This document shows positions 19,345 through 28,336 of a stretch of DNA of 64,000 bases, piece by piece. Position numbers and translations under genes: made by a program. The first letter of the stretch is position 1. Every line of letters begins with the position of its first letter. The stretch is taken from the NCBI GenBank assembly GCA_963739545.1, contig CAVUAT010000014.1, forward strand, positions 930,001 to 994,000. Reading direction: 5' to 3'. Source of the stretch: CAVUAT01 sp963739545 (GTDB lineage Bacteria; Actinomycetota; Thermoleophilia; Solirubrobacterales; 70-9). Under the pieces are notes generated by a model that saw only the letters and a program-made list of their open reading frames with translations, was not told the DNA's origin and made no database searches.

Positions 19345-21267
19345 GTGATCGATCTACGCATCTGGAGAACCGCGTTGCTCGCGGCGCCGCTGGCGCTGAT
19401 CGTCGCCATGTTCTCGCTGCAGGAGGTCCCGAAGCCGCTCGAGCCCGAGCTGCCGCCGGATGCCTTCGACTCCGAGGCGGCGACGACGCTTGCAGCCGAC
19501 CTCGCCGCCCAGTTCCCCGATCCTCGGCCGGGGTCCGATGCAGCCGGCGGTTTGGCGGAGTTCGTCTCGGCGCGCTTCCAGGAGATCCCCTCGGCCGAGG
19601 TCGCCGAGCAGAGCTTCGAGGGCTCGTTCGACGACGAGGACGTCCCGCTGCGCAACCTGATCGTCACCCTCCCCGGGCGCTCGGAGCGCCAGATCGCCGT
19701 GATCGCCCATCGCGACGCGGCCGCGGGCAGCGGCGCGGCGACGTCGATCGCCTCCACCGCAGCACTGCTCGAGATCCTCTCGGGCTTCTCGGGGTCGAGC
19801 CACGAGAAGACGCTCGTCTTCGTCTCGACCGACGGCGGCGGCATCGGCACCCTCGGTGCGCGGCGCTTCATCGCCGACTACACCGAGAAGAGCCTGCTCG
19901 ACGCCGCGATCGTGATCAGTCAGCCGGCGGCGCCCGAGCCCTCGCCGCCGTTCGAGATCCCCTGGTCGTCCGGGCCCCAGAGCACCAGCGCCGCCCTCGC
20001 CGTCACCGCCAACGCAACCCTCTCGGAGGAGGCGGGCGAGCCGGCGGGAGACCCGGGGCCGTTCAGCGACCTCATGCGCCTGGCGCTCCCCTCGGGCCTC
20101 GGTGAGCAAGGGCCGTTGATCGAAGCGGGGCTCGACTCGGTGCGCGTGTCGTCCTCGGGGGAGCTGCCGCCGGCCCCGATCGATGACCAGGCCGACGAGG
20201 TCAACCCCCGCTCGCTCGGCACCTTCGGCCGCGCGACGCTGTCGCTGATGCTCGCCCTCGACGCCGCCCCCGGGCCGATCGAGCATGGCCCGGACGCTTA
20301 CATCGGCCTCGCGGGGAACCTGCTGCCCGGCTGGTCGCTGGCGCTTCTCGCCCTGGCGCTCCTGGCGCCGGTCGGGCTCGTCTGCGGGCTCGCCATCGCG
20401 GCCGCCGCCCGCACCCCGGCCGACGCCGCCCGCGGGCTCGGCTGGGCGGCGCTGCGGGCCGTTCCCTTCTTTCTCTCGCTTGCGGCGATCTACCTGTTCG
20501 CCTTCGTCGGGCTGATCCCGAGCCCGGACTTCCCCTTCGACCCGGCCGGCGAGGGCCTGGGGAGGGGAGGAGCGGTCGGCGTGGCTATGGCGATCGTCGT
20601 GCTCGCGGCCGTCGCCTTCCTGCTGCGACCGCTGCTGGCACCGCCGGCCTCGCTCGCCAGGGTCGCGGGCCCGGCGGCGCTCGGGCTCGCGGCGCTAGTG
20701 ACGCTCGGGGTCTGGTTCATCAACCCCTATCTCTGCCTGCTTTTGGCCCTCGGCCTGCAGCTCTGGGTGCCCGCGGCCGCCGGGGTCACCCCGGGGCGGC
20801 TCGCCGCCGCCGGGCTGGTCGCGGCCGGGGTCCTGCCCGCGCTGCTCGCGGTCGCCGACCTCGCCTCGCGCTTCGACACCGGGCCGGGCGTCGTGTGGGA
20901 CCTGCTGCTGATGTTCACCGGAGGTCAGATCTCGGACCTCCTGGCGGTCCTCTGGTGCCTGCTCGCCGGCGCCGGGCTGGCCGTGATCGCAAGCGCAGCG
21001 CGGGAGCCCGCCGGCGACGAGCCACAGCTGAAGCTGGGCGCGCTGGTCGAGCGAGGCCGTGCGCTCGAGGAGCGCCGAGCCAAGGGCGAGCGAAAGCCGC
21101 GACGGGAGCGACCCGAGCCCGCTCAGCCCGAGCCGGAGCCGGAACTCGAACCCGAGCCGGAGCCCGGACCCGATCCACGCATGTGGTCGAAGCCCGCGGG
21201 TTCGACGAGCTCACCGTCGCCGTCGCGAATCTCGACTCCCTCGCCCTGGGAGGCACGGCCGACCTGA
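19345..21267 (+). CDS. Multi-pass membrane protein with degenerate M28 peptidase domain
   Basis: The 640-residue protein has one N-terminal membrane segment, an extracytoplasmic domain (~35-310) built like M28 aminopeptidases, then about seven to eight membrane helices and a Pro/Glu-rich basic tail. The metal site is eroded: HRD is kept, but the Asp normally in a DDNASG-like motif is absent (GSGAATSIAS) and the usual catalytic Glu-Glu pair reads TDGGGIGTLGA. It is therefore probably not an active peptidase. The start is GTG 19345. Its last 145 bases overlap the end of thiL on the opposite strand. Confidence 0.65.
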   Translation: MIDLRIWRTALLAAPLALIVAMFSLQEVPKPLEPELPPDAFDSEAATTLAADLAAQFPDPRPGSDAAGGLAEFVSARFQEIPSAEVAEQSFEGSFDDEDVPLRNLIVTLPGRSERQIAVIAHRDAAAGSGAATSIASTAALLEILSGFSGSSHEKTLVFVSTDGGGIGTLGARRFIADYTEKSLLDAAIVISQPAAPEPSPPFEIPWSSGPQSTSAALAVTANATLSEEAGEPAGDPGPFSDLMRLALPSGLGEQGPLIEAGLDSVRVSSSGELPPAPIDDQADEVNPRSLGTFGRATLSLMLALDAAPGPIEHGPDAYIGLAGNLLPGWSLALLALALLAPVGLVCGLAIAAAARTPADAARGLGWAALRAVPFFLSLAAIYLFAFVGLIPSPDFPFDPAGEGLGRGGAVGVAMAIVVLAAVAFLLRPLLAPPASLARVAGPAALGLAALVTLGVWFINPYLCLLLALGLQLWVPAAAGVTPGRLAAAGLVAAGVLPALLAVADLASRFDTGPGVVWDLLLMFTGGQISDLLAVLWCLLAGAGLAVIASAAREPAGDEPQLKLGALVERGRALEERRAKGERKPRRERPEPAQPEPEPELEPEPEPGPDPRMWSKPAGSTSSPSPSRISTPSPWEARPT

Positions 21268-22175
21268 GTCAGGCCGACCTCCGAGCCGGCGAGCGCCTCG
21301 GTTGCGGCCTCGAGCCGGTCGGGCGGGAGAGCGACCAGCAATTCGTAGTCCTCGCCACCTGAGACTGCGAGTTCGCGCGCCGCGCGCTCGCCGCCGAGCA
21401 GCTCCGCGAGCTCGGGGCACAGCGGGACCGCGTTGAGCTCGAGGTCGATCGCGACGCCGCTCGCGGCTGCGACGTGACCCGCGTCCGCCCCGAGCCCGTC
21501 GCTCACATCGATCATCGCCGTCGCGCCCACGGTCGCGAGGGCGCGGCCGGCGGCCAGCTGCGGCCTGGGGTCGAACTGGCGAGCGAGCAGCGCTTCGCGG
21601 GCGATGCCTTCGATCTCAGCGACAGGCTCGCCCCCGGGCGCGGGGGCGAGCCTGAGGGCGATCAATGCGCCGGCGGCGCCTCCGAGCTCGCCGGTGACGC
21701 AGAGCACGTCGCCGGGCTGCGCTCCCGCGCGGGTCACGAGCTCCGCGCCGGGCCGCTCGTAGCCGATGCAGGCGACCGTCAGCGAGAGCACGGGCGCGCG
21801 GGTGACGTCGCCGCCGGCGACCGAGACGCGCTCTCGCTCGGCGACCTCTGCGAGCCCTTCGCCCACCTCGAGCAGCTCGTCGTGGGAGAGCGAGGAGGGT
21901 GCGCCCAGCGAAACGTAGGCCTCGCCCGGCTCGGCTCCCATCGCCGCCAGGTCCGAGAGCGCCGATGCGAGCGCTTTGCGCCCGACGGCCGCGAGGGGGA
22001 AGTGCGGCAGAGCGAAGTGGACGCCCTCGACGATCGAATCGATCGTCGTCGCACTCGCCGCCCCCGAGGACTCGGTCACCGCGGCGTCGTCCCCGCTGGC
22101 GACGCGCAGCCGCGGTCCCGCCGGCGGCAGCCGCTCCACCAGGCGCGCGATCAGGTCGAACTCGCCGAAGGCCAT
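21123..22175 (-). CDS. thiL: Thiamine-monophosphate kinase
   Basis: ThiL phosphorylates thiamine phosphate to the active cofactor thiamine diphosphate. The 350-residue product has the family N-terminus FGEFDLIARLVERL, ATP/Mg-binding SGDDAAV, DSIVEGVHF, ALSDLAAMGAEP and GGDVTRAP, and the C-terminal IDVSDGLGAD. It ends in a Gly/Ser-rich tail (GSGPGSGSGSS) beyond the usual end, which is the antisense of the Pro-Glu repeats of the opposite gene. ATG 22175 overlaps the upstream gene by 25 bases. Confidence 0.92.
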   Translation of the reverse strand: MAFGEFDLIARLVERLPPAGPRLRVASGDDAAVTESSGAASATTIDSIVEGVHFALPHFPLAAVGRKALASALSDLAAMGAEPGEAYVSLGAPSSLSHDELLEVGEGLAEVAERERVSVAGGDVTRAPVLSLTVACIGYERPGAELVTRAGAQPGDVLCVTGELGGAAGALIALRLAPAPGGEPVAEIEGIAREALLARQFDPRPQLAAGRALATVGATAMIDVSDGLGADAGHVAAASGVAIDLELNAVPLCPELAELLGGERAARELAVSGGEDYELLVALPPDRLEAATEALAGSEVGLTQVGRASQGEGVEIRDGDGELVEPAGFDHMRGSGPGSGSGSSSGSGSG

Positions 22176-23380
22176 CTCCGAGAGGCTAGAACGGGGACGC
22201 AGACCAGCGCCAGGTAGACGAGCAACAGGGCGTTGCGCCCGGCGAGGCGCCAGACGAACTCGCCGTCGAAGTCGACCGCGATTCGCGCGTACTGCTGCAG
22301 CATCAGCTGTGTCATCACGAAGCTGGCGAGCAGCACCCAGTTGGCGAGCCCGAAGCCGTAGGCGGCTGCCGAGAGGGGGAGCAGCCAGAACAGGAACTGG
22401 GGCGAGAGCACCGGCGAGAGGATCACGATCCCGGCGATCAGCGCGGTCGCGAGCCGCAGATGTGAGATGCGGCGGTCGCGCCAGCCGGCGAGCAGCAGGG
22501 CGCCGTAGAGGGCGACGAGCAGCCCGACCGATACTCCGCGGGCGAGGTCGGCCCCGGGCCCGGTGAAGTTCCAGCTCCCCGAGCCGAACTTCGCGCCGCG
22601 CGAGACGTCGTCGATCGCCGCGATCTCGAGCGGCGTCGCCGCGAGCGACTCGATCTGGAGCCCGCGCTCGGTGTGGTAGCTGATCGCCGAGCCGAACTCG
22701 TCGCCGAGGCTGAGCACGATCGCGACGCAGATCGCCAACGGCACCGCGGCGGCGATCGCGACCCGTCGCGGGTCCGGCTCGTCGCGCAGCAGCGCAGGGA
22801 ACAGCGCGAGCGGAAAGGCCTTGACCGCGGCCCCCGTCGCGAGCAGAGCGGACCACGTCGCCGAGCGCTCGCGCTCGCGAGCCAGCACGGCGGCCAGCAC
22901 CAGCAGCGCCGGCACGAGGTCGAAGCGCCCGAGCGCGAGCGGCGCCTCGTCGATGTCGGAGCCGCCGAGGACGATCCCCGACAGGGCCAGCACCCCCAGG
23001 GAATAGATCGCAACCGCTCCGCCGACCCGGCGCAGGTCGCCTGGGAGCGCCAGCGCCATCAGCGCCACGATCGCGAGGTCGAAGAGCAGCATCCACGCCT
23101 CGAAGGCGTCGTTGTAGCCGTCTACACCGTCGCTGACGAGCGCCGGAACGGCGATGACCGGGATCGAGAGCGGCGGGTACTCGAGCTCCTGGTCGCGGTA
23201 GGGCAGCTCCCCGTCCTCGGCGATCGCGATCGCCTCAGGCGCGAAGTCGCCGCGCACGCTCCCCGCCTCCTGGCCGATCGTGGGAACCAGCACCGCGAGG
23301 TGGATCGCGCACGCCACCCCCGCCAGCATCCACCGCTCGCGGCGGCTCAGCGCTCCGCTCGGCGCGACGGGCTCAGCCAC
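22151..23380 (-). CDS. GT-C (DUF2029/GT87-like) membrane glycosyltransferase
   Basis: The 409-residue polytopic protein has about ten membrane helices. The first extracytoplasmic loop carries GDFAPEAIAIAEDGELPYRDQELEYPPLS, where the acidic residues and the EYPP motif match polyprenyl-phosphate-mannose-dependent transferases. GTG 23380 overlaps the preceding gene by 8 bases. Together with that gene it probably adds mannose or arabinose-type residues to a cell-envelope glycolipid or glycan, but the acceptor cannot be told from sequence. Confidence 0.72.
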   Translation of the reverse strand: MAEPVAPSGALSRRERWMLAGVACAIHLAVLVPTIGQEAGSVRGDFAPEAIAIAEDGELPYRDQELEYPPLSIPVIAVPALVSDGVDGYNDAFEAWMLLFDLAIVALMALALPGDLRRVGGAVAIYSLGVLALSGIVLGGSDIDEAPLALGRFDLVPALLVLAAVLARERERSATWSALLATGAAVKAFPLALFPALLRDEPDPRRVAIAAAVPLAICVAIVLSLGDEFGSAISYHTERGLQIESLAATPLEIAAIDDVSRGAKFGSGSWNFTGPGADLARGVSVGLLVALYGALLLAGWRDRRISHLRLATALIAGIVILSPVLSPQFLFWLLPLSAAAYGFGLANWVLLASFVMTQLMLQQYARIAVDFDGEFVWRLAGRNALLLVYLALVCVPVLASRRWPSASST

Positions 23381-24626
23381 CGAGCCCGGGGACCTGGTGG
23401 AGCAACAGGAACGCGGTGACACCCACCGACGCCGTGGCCAGGGCGCGGTCGCGGGCAACGGCCGCTAGCGGGAGCACCCAGATCACGTACCAGGGCGTGA
23501 GGTAGCTGCTCGCGAGCAGCAGCCCCAGGGCCGCCCAACCCGCGGCGCGGACCCAGTCCCCGCCGCGCGCGCACCAGCGCAGCAGCAGCGCCACCGAGAC
23601 GGCGAAGGCCCCGAGGCAGAGCCCGCGCATCGGGTCGATTCCGGCGCCGAGCTCGCGCGAGAGGGTTGCCGGCAGGCTCGCGTACGAGGGGTTTTCCTGG
23701 TTGTCGCCGACGACGCGAAGCGCCTCGTCGATCGCTGAGCCGAAGAACACCAGTCCGAGGACGATGACCGCGACGCCCGCCGCCGCGAACCCGGCGACGA
23801 GCGGCCCGCGGCGCTCCGACCCGAGCAGCGCGAACGGAGCGACGACGAGCGCCGAGGCCTTGACGGCGGCGCCGGCGAGCAGCCCAGCTCCGCCGAAGGC
23901 CTCGCGGCCGGCCAGCACCATCGCGACCCCCGCGATCATGGCGAGGGCCATCAGCGCGTCGTTGTGCGCGCCGCCGACGACGTGCACGAGCACCAGGGGA
24001 TTGAGCGCCACAAGCGCTGCGGCACCTGCGGGGTCTGAGCCGCGTGAGGCCGCGACCCGCGAGGCGATCAAAGCGGTCACGAGCACGCTGGCCGCCGCGA
24101 TCGCCTTGAGCGACCAGACCGCGCCCGCGACCCCGACGAGGCCGAGCGGCAGCGTCGCCAGGGTGAAGAGAGGGCCGTAGACGCTGACCTGGCCGCGAAA
24201 GTCGGCGACGAAGGGGACGGCCGGATCGCTTGGCACGGCGCCCGGTGGGTATTCGTAGGGGTTGAGGCCATGCACCGCCTCGAGGCGCGCGTAGGAGACG
24301 TAGCTGAAGACGTCCAGCGAGAGCAGGGGAGGCGCCAGCGCAAAGACTCCGACGAGCGCAACCATCGCGCCCCAGAGCACGCGACGCGAGATCGCCGTCG
24401 CGCAGAGCAGGACCACCGCGTAGGCGACCACCATCGCTCGCTCGAGCCAGATCACGGCGTCCCCGTCGATCCCGAGGCCGTCGCCGTAGAGCCCAAGCAG
24501 CCAGCCCGGGTCGTCTCCCCGCCCCGCCGCGGGGACGATGTCGGGGCCCGCTGCCGCGATCGCGACCGAGAGCACACCGAGGGTCGCGAGAGCGGCCAGG
24601 CCCACCGCGCTGCGCAGACCGGTCAT
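23373..24626 (-). CDS. MptA/MptB-like alpha-mannosyltransferase (GT-C)
   Basis: The 417-residue protein has about twelve membrane helices. The loop SLDVFSYVSYARLEAVHGLNPY, with its Asp and Tyr residues, is characteristic of the MptA/MptB family, which uses polyprenyl-phosphate mannose to extend alpha-1,6 mannan cores in Actinobacteria. ATG 24626 lies 33 bases after the PBP gene on the same strand. The GT87-like gene directly downstream overlaps it, so the two are probably translated together. Confidence 0.75.
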   Translation of the reverse strand: MTGLRSAVGLAALATLGVLSVAIAAAGPDIVPAAGRGDDPGWLLGLYGDGLGIDGDAVIWLERAMVVAYAVVLLCATAISRRVLWGAMVALVGVFALAPPLLSLDVFSYVSYARLEAVHGLNPYEYPPGAVPSDPAVPFVADFRGQVSVYGPLFTLATLPLGLVGVAGAVWSLKAIAAASVLVTALIASRVAASRGSDPAGAAALVALNPLVLVHVVGGAHNDALMALAMIAGVAMVLAGREAFGGAGLLAGAAVKASALVVAPFALLGSERRGPLVAGFAAAGVAVIVLGLVFFGSAIDEALRVVGDNQENPSYASLPATLSRELGAGIDPMRGLCLGAFAVSVALLLRWCARGGDWVRAAGWAALGLLLASSYLTPWYVIWVLPLAAVARDRALATASVGVTAFLLLHQVPGLGG

Positions 24627-24659
24627 AGCCGGGCGCAGCCTATTGCGGCTCGACCCCAG

Positions 24660-26840
24660 CTAGGGGGCGATGCCGCCGCCCGTGGGCGGGGGCGCGGGGG
24701 CAGGCGGAGGCGTCGTGGGTGCCGGCTTCGGCGCAGGCTCCGGCTTCGGAGCGGGCTTCTGCCCGACGCCGGGTGCGTAGGCGCCCTCGTCGTTGTCGTC
24801 GGAGGTGTCCTCCTCGACGTAGCTGTCGCTGTAGTCGTCCGAGCAGCCGTAGGCGCCCTCGGAGGAACCGGTCCCGATCGAGGCGCTCGAGCAGCTCGAG
24901 CCGTAGTCGGAGCTGTACTCGCCGTTGAAGGAGATCCATTCGACCGGGTTCTCGGGCTCGGGGAAGGTCTCGCAGTGGCCGTCGAGCGCGACCTCCATGA
25001 AGTCGTGCCAGATCTCCGCGGGGAAGGTTCCCCCGGCGACGCTGATCCCGTGGACCGAGCTCATCGAGCGCAGGGCGTCGGGGTACCCCACCCAGACGCC
25101 GGTGGCGAGGTAGGGGGTGTAGCCCACGAACATCGCGTCGTTGAAGTCGTCCGTGGTCCCCGTCTTGCCGGCCTCGTCGCCGCAGTACGTGCTCGCCGCG
25201 GTGCCGGTGCCGGCGTCGACGTTGTCCTCGAGGATCTGCGTGACCTCGTACGCGACGCCGTCCTCGAACACCCGGTTGCGGTCGGGGTCGCCGATCTCGT
25301 CGACCTTGCCGTCGGGGAAGGTCACCTTGCGGATCGCGATCGGCTCGTTGTGGACTCCGCCCGAGGCGAGCGTCGCGTAGGCGTTTGTGATCTCCAGGGG
25401 CGAGACGCCGAGGCGCAGGCCTCCGAGCGTCTCGGCCGGCAGCCCGTCGAGCTGGGTCTCGATCCCCATGTCGTTCGCCGTGGCGGCGATCGAGTCGGGG
25501 CCGAGGTCGAGTGCGAGCTGCGCGTAGACGGTGTTGTCCGAGGCCAGCGTGGCCTGGTGGAGGTTGACCGAGCCGGCGTAGCTGTCGGAGTACGTCTGGA
25601 CGTCCCAGTGCCCGTACTCGGGGTCGTCGATGTCGAGGGGCTGCGAGGTGTAGTAAGTCGAGTCGGGGTCGATGCCGCGCCTGACGGCCGTGGTGAGAGC
25701 GAACGTCTTGAATGCCGAGCCGGGCTGGCGGTGGCCCTGCGCGGCGAGGTTGAACTCGGCGTCGGAGTAGCTGCCGCTTGAGGCCATCGCCTTGACGAAG
25801 CCCGTGGAGGGGTCGATCGATACGACGGCGGCCGAGGGGTCGGTGGAGTAGTAGAGGTGGTTCTCGATCGCGTTGCGCCCGGCCTCCTGGAGCTCGGGGT
25901 CGATCGTGGTCAGCACCTTCAGGCCGCCCTGGCGCACCGTGTTGACGCCGTACTCCTCGATCAGCTGGGCCTGCACGAAGTCGAAGAAGTAGGGCTCGCG
26001 GATTTCGGTGTAGCGATCGCTCGGGTCCAGCTTGATCGCGTCCGCCTTGGCCTCCTCGGCCTCGAGCTCGGTGACGTAGTCGAGGTCGGCCATCGAGTCG
26101 AGGACCTCGTTGCGCCGCTCCTCGGCGGCGTCGGAGTTGAGCAGCGGGTTGTAGAGCGACGGGGACTGCGGAAGGCCGGCGATCATCGCTGACTCGCCCA
26201 GGTCGAGGTCCTTGGCGCGCTTCGAGAAGTAGACCTGGGCCGCGGCCTCGACGCCGACGGCGGTGCGGCCGAGGACTGTGCCGTAGGAGGCGGAGTTCAG
26301 GTACTGCTCGAGGATCTCCTCCTTCGACAGCTTGTCCTCGAGCTCCTCGGCGAGCTTCGCCTCCTTGATCTTGCGCTCGATGTCGCGCTCGGGATCCTCG
26401 ATGTAGGTGTTGCGGACGAGCTGCATCGTGATCGTCGAGCCGCCCTGCTTGACCTCGCCGGCCGAGATGTTCTCGAAGGCGGCGCGGGTGATCCCCTCGA
26501 AGTCGACGCCGTCGTGCTCGTAGAAGCGCTCGTCCTCGATCGCGACCGTGGCGTCCTGGAGGTCCTGGGGGATCCGCTTCATCGAGACCGGCGTGCGCGC
26601 CTGGTCGGACCGGATGTAGCCCAGACGCGAGCCGTCAGACGCGTAGACGATCGAGTTCTCGCCCGCGCTGATCGGCGCGAGCTCGTCGATCGCGGGCGCG
26701 TCGGCCGCGACGCTGATCACGTAGAGGCCGAAGCTCATCACGACCAGCGCGATGCCTGATAGCGCAACCAGCAGCGCGAGCATGAAGGGATTTCGCTTAC
26801 GGCCCCCGCGTCCGCGGCGCCTTCTGGAGCGGGCACTCAT
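24660..26840 (-). CDS. Class A penicillin-binding protein (PBP1A-like)
   Basis: The 726-residue bifunctional wall enzyme has a basic cytoplasmic start and one membrane anchor (~19-43). The GT51 glycosyltransferase domain has EDERFYEHDGVD and GGSTITMQLVRN. The transpeptidase domain has SxxK in PGSAFKTF, SDN in ASDNTVY and KTG in AGKTGTTDDFNDAMF. After residue ~640 comes a Ser/Asp/Glu-rich stretch with several Cys, then a Pro/Lys-rich tail ending in GGGIAP. Such tails are seen in actinobacterial PBPs and may touch the wall. Confidence 0.94.
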   Translation of the reverse strand: MSARSRRRRGRGGRKRNPFMLALLVALSGIALVVMSFGLYVISVAADAPAIDELAPISAGENSIVYASDGSRLGYIRSDQARTPVSMKRIPQDLQDATVAIEDERFYEHDGVDFEGITRAAFENISAGEVKQGGSTITMQLVRNTYIEDPERDIERKIKEAKLAEELEDKLSKEEILEQYLNSASYGTVLGRTAVGVEAAAQVYFSKRAKDLDLGESAMIAGLPQSPSLYNPLLNSDAAEERRNEVLDSMADLDYVTELEAEEAKADAIKLDPSDRYTEIREPYFFDFVQAQLIEEYGVNTVRQGGLKVLTTIDPELQEAGRNAIENHLYYSTDPSAAVVSIDPSTGFVKAMASSGSYSDAEFNLAAQGHRQPGSAFKTFALTTAVRRGIDPDSTYYTSQPLDIDDPEYGHWDVQTYSDSYAGSVNLHQATLASDNTVYAQLALDLGPDSIAATANDMGIETQLDGLPAETLGGLRLGVSPLEITNAYATLASGGVHNEPIAIRKVTFPDGKVDEIGDPDRNRVFEDGVAYEVTQILEDNVDAGTGTAASTYCGDEAGKTGTTDDFNDAMFVGYTPYLATGVWVGYPDALRSMSSVHGISVAGGTFPAEIWHDFMEVALDGHCETFPEPENPVEWISFNGEYSSDYGSSCSSASIGTGSSEGAYGCSDDYSDSYVEEDTSDDNDEGAYAPGVGQKPAPKPEPAPKPAPTTPPPAPAPPPTGGGIAP

Positions 26841-26894
26841 AGGTAGAGAACTGTAGCCACGGCACTAAATCAACGCGCAAGAAAAGCGTTCAGA

Positions 26895-27683
26895 TCATGC
26901 CTGTGAAGCGTCGCCCGGCCGCAGCACGCCAGCCTCGCGCAAGGCGCCGTGCGCACGCTCGCGGATCTCGGCTTCACGGGCCTCGCGGTCGCGCCCCGAG
27001 TCGACAGCGGCCTTCAGCTCCAGGCGGCAGCCCTCGGGCGTGAGCTCGGCGACCCTCACCGAGGTCACCTCGGTTGCCTCCAGGGCTCTTCGCGCCCGTT
27101 CGAGGTCGGCGTCCGGCTCGAGCCAGAGCTCGATCGTCGCGGGCGCTCGGAGGTTGCCCGCCGAGTGGTTGATCACGACCTCGGTCACCACCTTCTCGTT
27201 GGGGATCACCAGCAGCGAGCCGTCGGCCTTGTCGACCGTGGTCGAGGTCAGGGCGATGTCGATGACGCGGCCGTGCACGTCATCGCCGATCGAGATCATG
27301 TCGCCGATGCGGATCGGCTGGCGGATCGCCATCGTCACCCCGGCCACGAAGTTGGCGATCACCGTCCGCCCGGCGAATCCGAGGATGAGGCCGAGCACGG
27401 CGGTGGAGGCGAGCAGTCCGGTGGCGAGCCGCTTGATCTCGGTGAACTCGCTGAGCGCCAGCGCGACGCCGACCAGGATGATCGCCAGGGAGATCAGCCG
27501 GCGGATGACGCTGAGGCGGGTGCGGGCCTCTCGCGAGATCTGGGAGGTCTCCATGCTTTCGGCGGCGCGGACCGCACGGCCGATCAGGTAACGGTCGACG
27601 AGGAACGCGAGCAGGATCGCGCCGACGATCGTGATCGCCGCCTCCACCTCATTACCATGGGCCTCCCAGAAGGTCTCGTCCAT
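26895..27683 (-). CDS. MscS-family mechanosensitive channel
   Basis: The 262-residue protein has three N-terminal membrane helices. The pore-lining TM3 lies in GLLASTAVLGLILGFAGRTV, followed by FVAGVTMAIRQPIRIGDMI, and then the beta domain with VIPNEKV. It would release solutes on hypo-osmotic shock. The ATG at 27683 was chosen because the upstream open frame is low-complexity and overlaps the divergent HAD gene. Trehalose genes elsewhere in the window fit an osmotic theme, but there is no direct link. Confidence 0.88.
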   Translation of the reverse strand: MDETFWEAHGNEVEAAITIVGAILLAFLVDRYLIGRAVRAAESMETSQISREARTRLSVIRRLISLAIILVGVALALSEFTEIKRLATGLLASTAVLGLILGFAGRTVIANFVAGVTMAIRQPIRIGDMISIGDDVHGRVIDIALTSTTVDKADGSLLVIPNEKVVTEVVINHSAGNLRAPATIELWLEPDADLERARRALEATEVTSVRVAELTPEGCRLELKAAVDSGRDREAREAEIRERAHGALREAGVLRPGDASQA

Positions 27684-27706
27684 CGGCTGGCAGTATTCCC
27701 TCCCTG

Positions 27707-28336
27707 ATGACCGAGGCTGTATTTCTCGATGCACTCGGAACCCTGGTCGAGCTCGAGCCGCCATGGGTCTTCCTGCGCGAGCTCGTTCCGGACGAGGTGG
27801 ACGACGAACGGCTGGAGAAGGCGGTCCGCGCCGAGATGGCCTACTACAAGGAGCACGCTCACGAGGGCCGCGACCCGGCATCCCTCGCGGACCTGCGCAA
27901 ACGCTGCGCGGCCCTGCTCACCCGCGAGCTCGACTTCGAGGTGCGGGTCGACGAGCTGGTCGAGTCGGTCCGCTTCGACGCATACCCCGACGCCATGCCG
28001 GCTCTGCACGACCTTCGCGATCTCGGGATGAAGCTGGTCGTCGTCTCCAATTGGGACTGCTCGCTCGGCGACGTGCTCGAGCGCTGCGGCCTCGCTTCCC
28101 TGCTCGAAGGCTCGATCTCGTCGGCCGAGGCCGGGCACCGCAAGCCCGACCCGGGGATCTTCGAGCCGGCGCTCGAGCTCGCCGGCTGCGAGCGCGAGCA
28201 GGCGATGCACGTCGGCGATACTCCCGAGGAGGACGGCGACGGCGCGCGGGCCGCTGGGATCAGGCCGCTTCTGATCGACCGCGAGGGCGGCGCCGACATC
28301 GCCTCGCTGACGGAGATCGGGGAGCATCTGAGTTGA
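27707..28336 (+). CDS. HAD-superfamily hydrolase
   Basis: The 209-residue phosphatase has motif I FLDALGTL, motif II VVSNWD, motif III Lys in GHRKPDP and motif IV GDTPEEDG. The helical cap between motifs I and II is of the C1 type, close to phosphoglycolate phosphatase and haloacid dehalogenase-like proteins. The substrate is not evident. Its stop overlaps the ATG of the next gene by one base (TGATG). Confidence 0.85.
   Translation: MTEAVFLDALGTLVELEPPWVFLRELVPDEVDDERLEKAVRAEMAYYKEHAHEGRDPASLADLRKRCAALLTRELDFEVRVDELVESVRFDAYPDAMPALHDLRDLGMKLVVVSNWDCSLGDVLERCGLASLLEGSISSAEAGHRKPDPGIFEPALELAGCEREQAMHVGDTPEEDGDGARAAGIRPLLIDREGGADIASLTEIGEHLS

Noticed and set aside
26700..27881. Longer MscS with ~66 extra N-terminal residues (start 27881)
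   Set aside because: The extension is low-complexity, overlaps the divergent HAD gene and lacks membrane or domain features; ATG 27683 fits the family.
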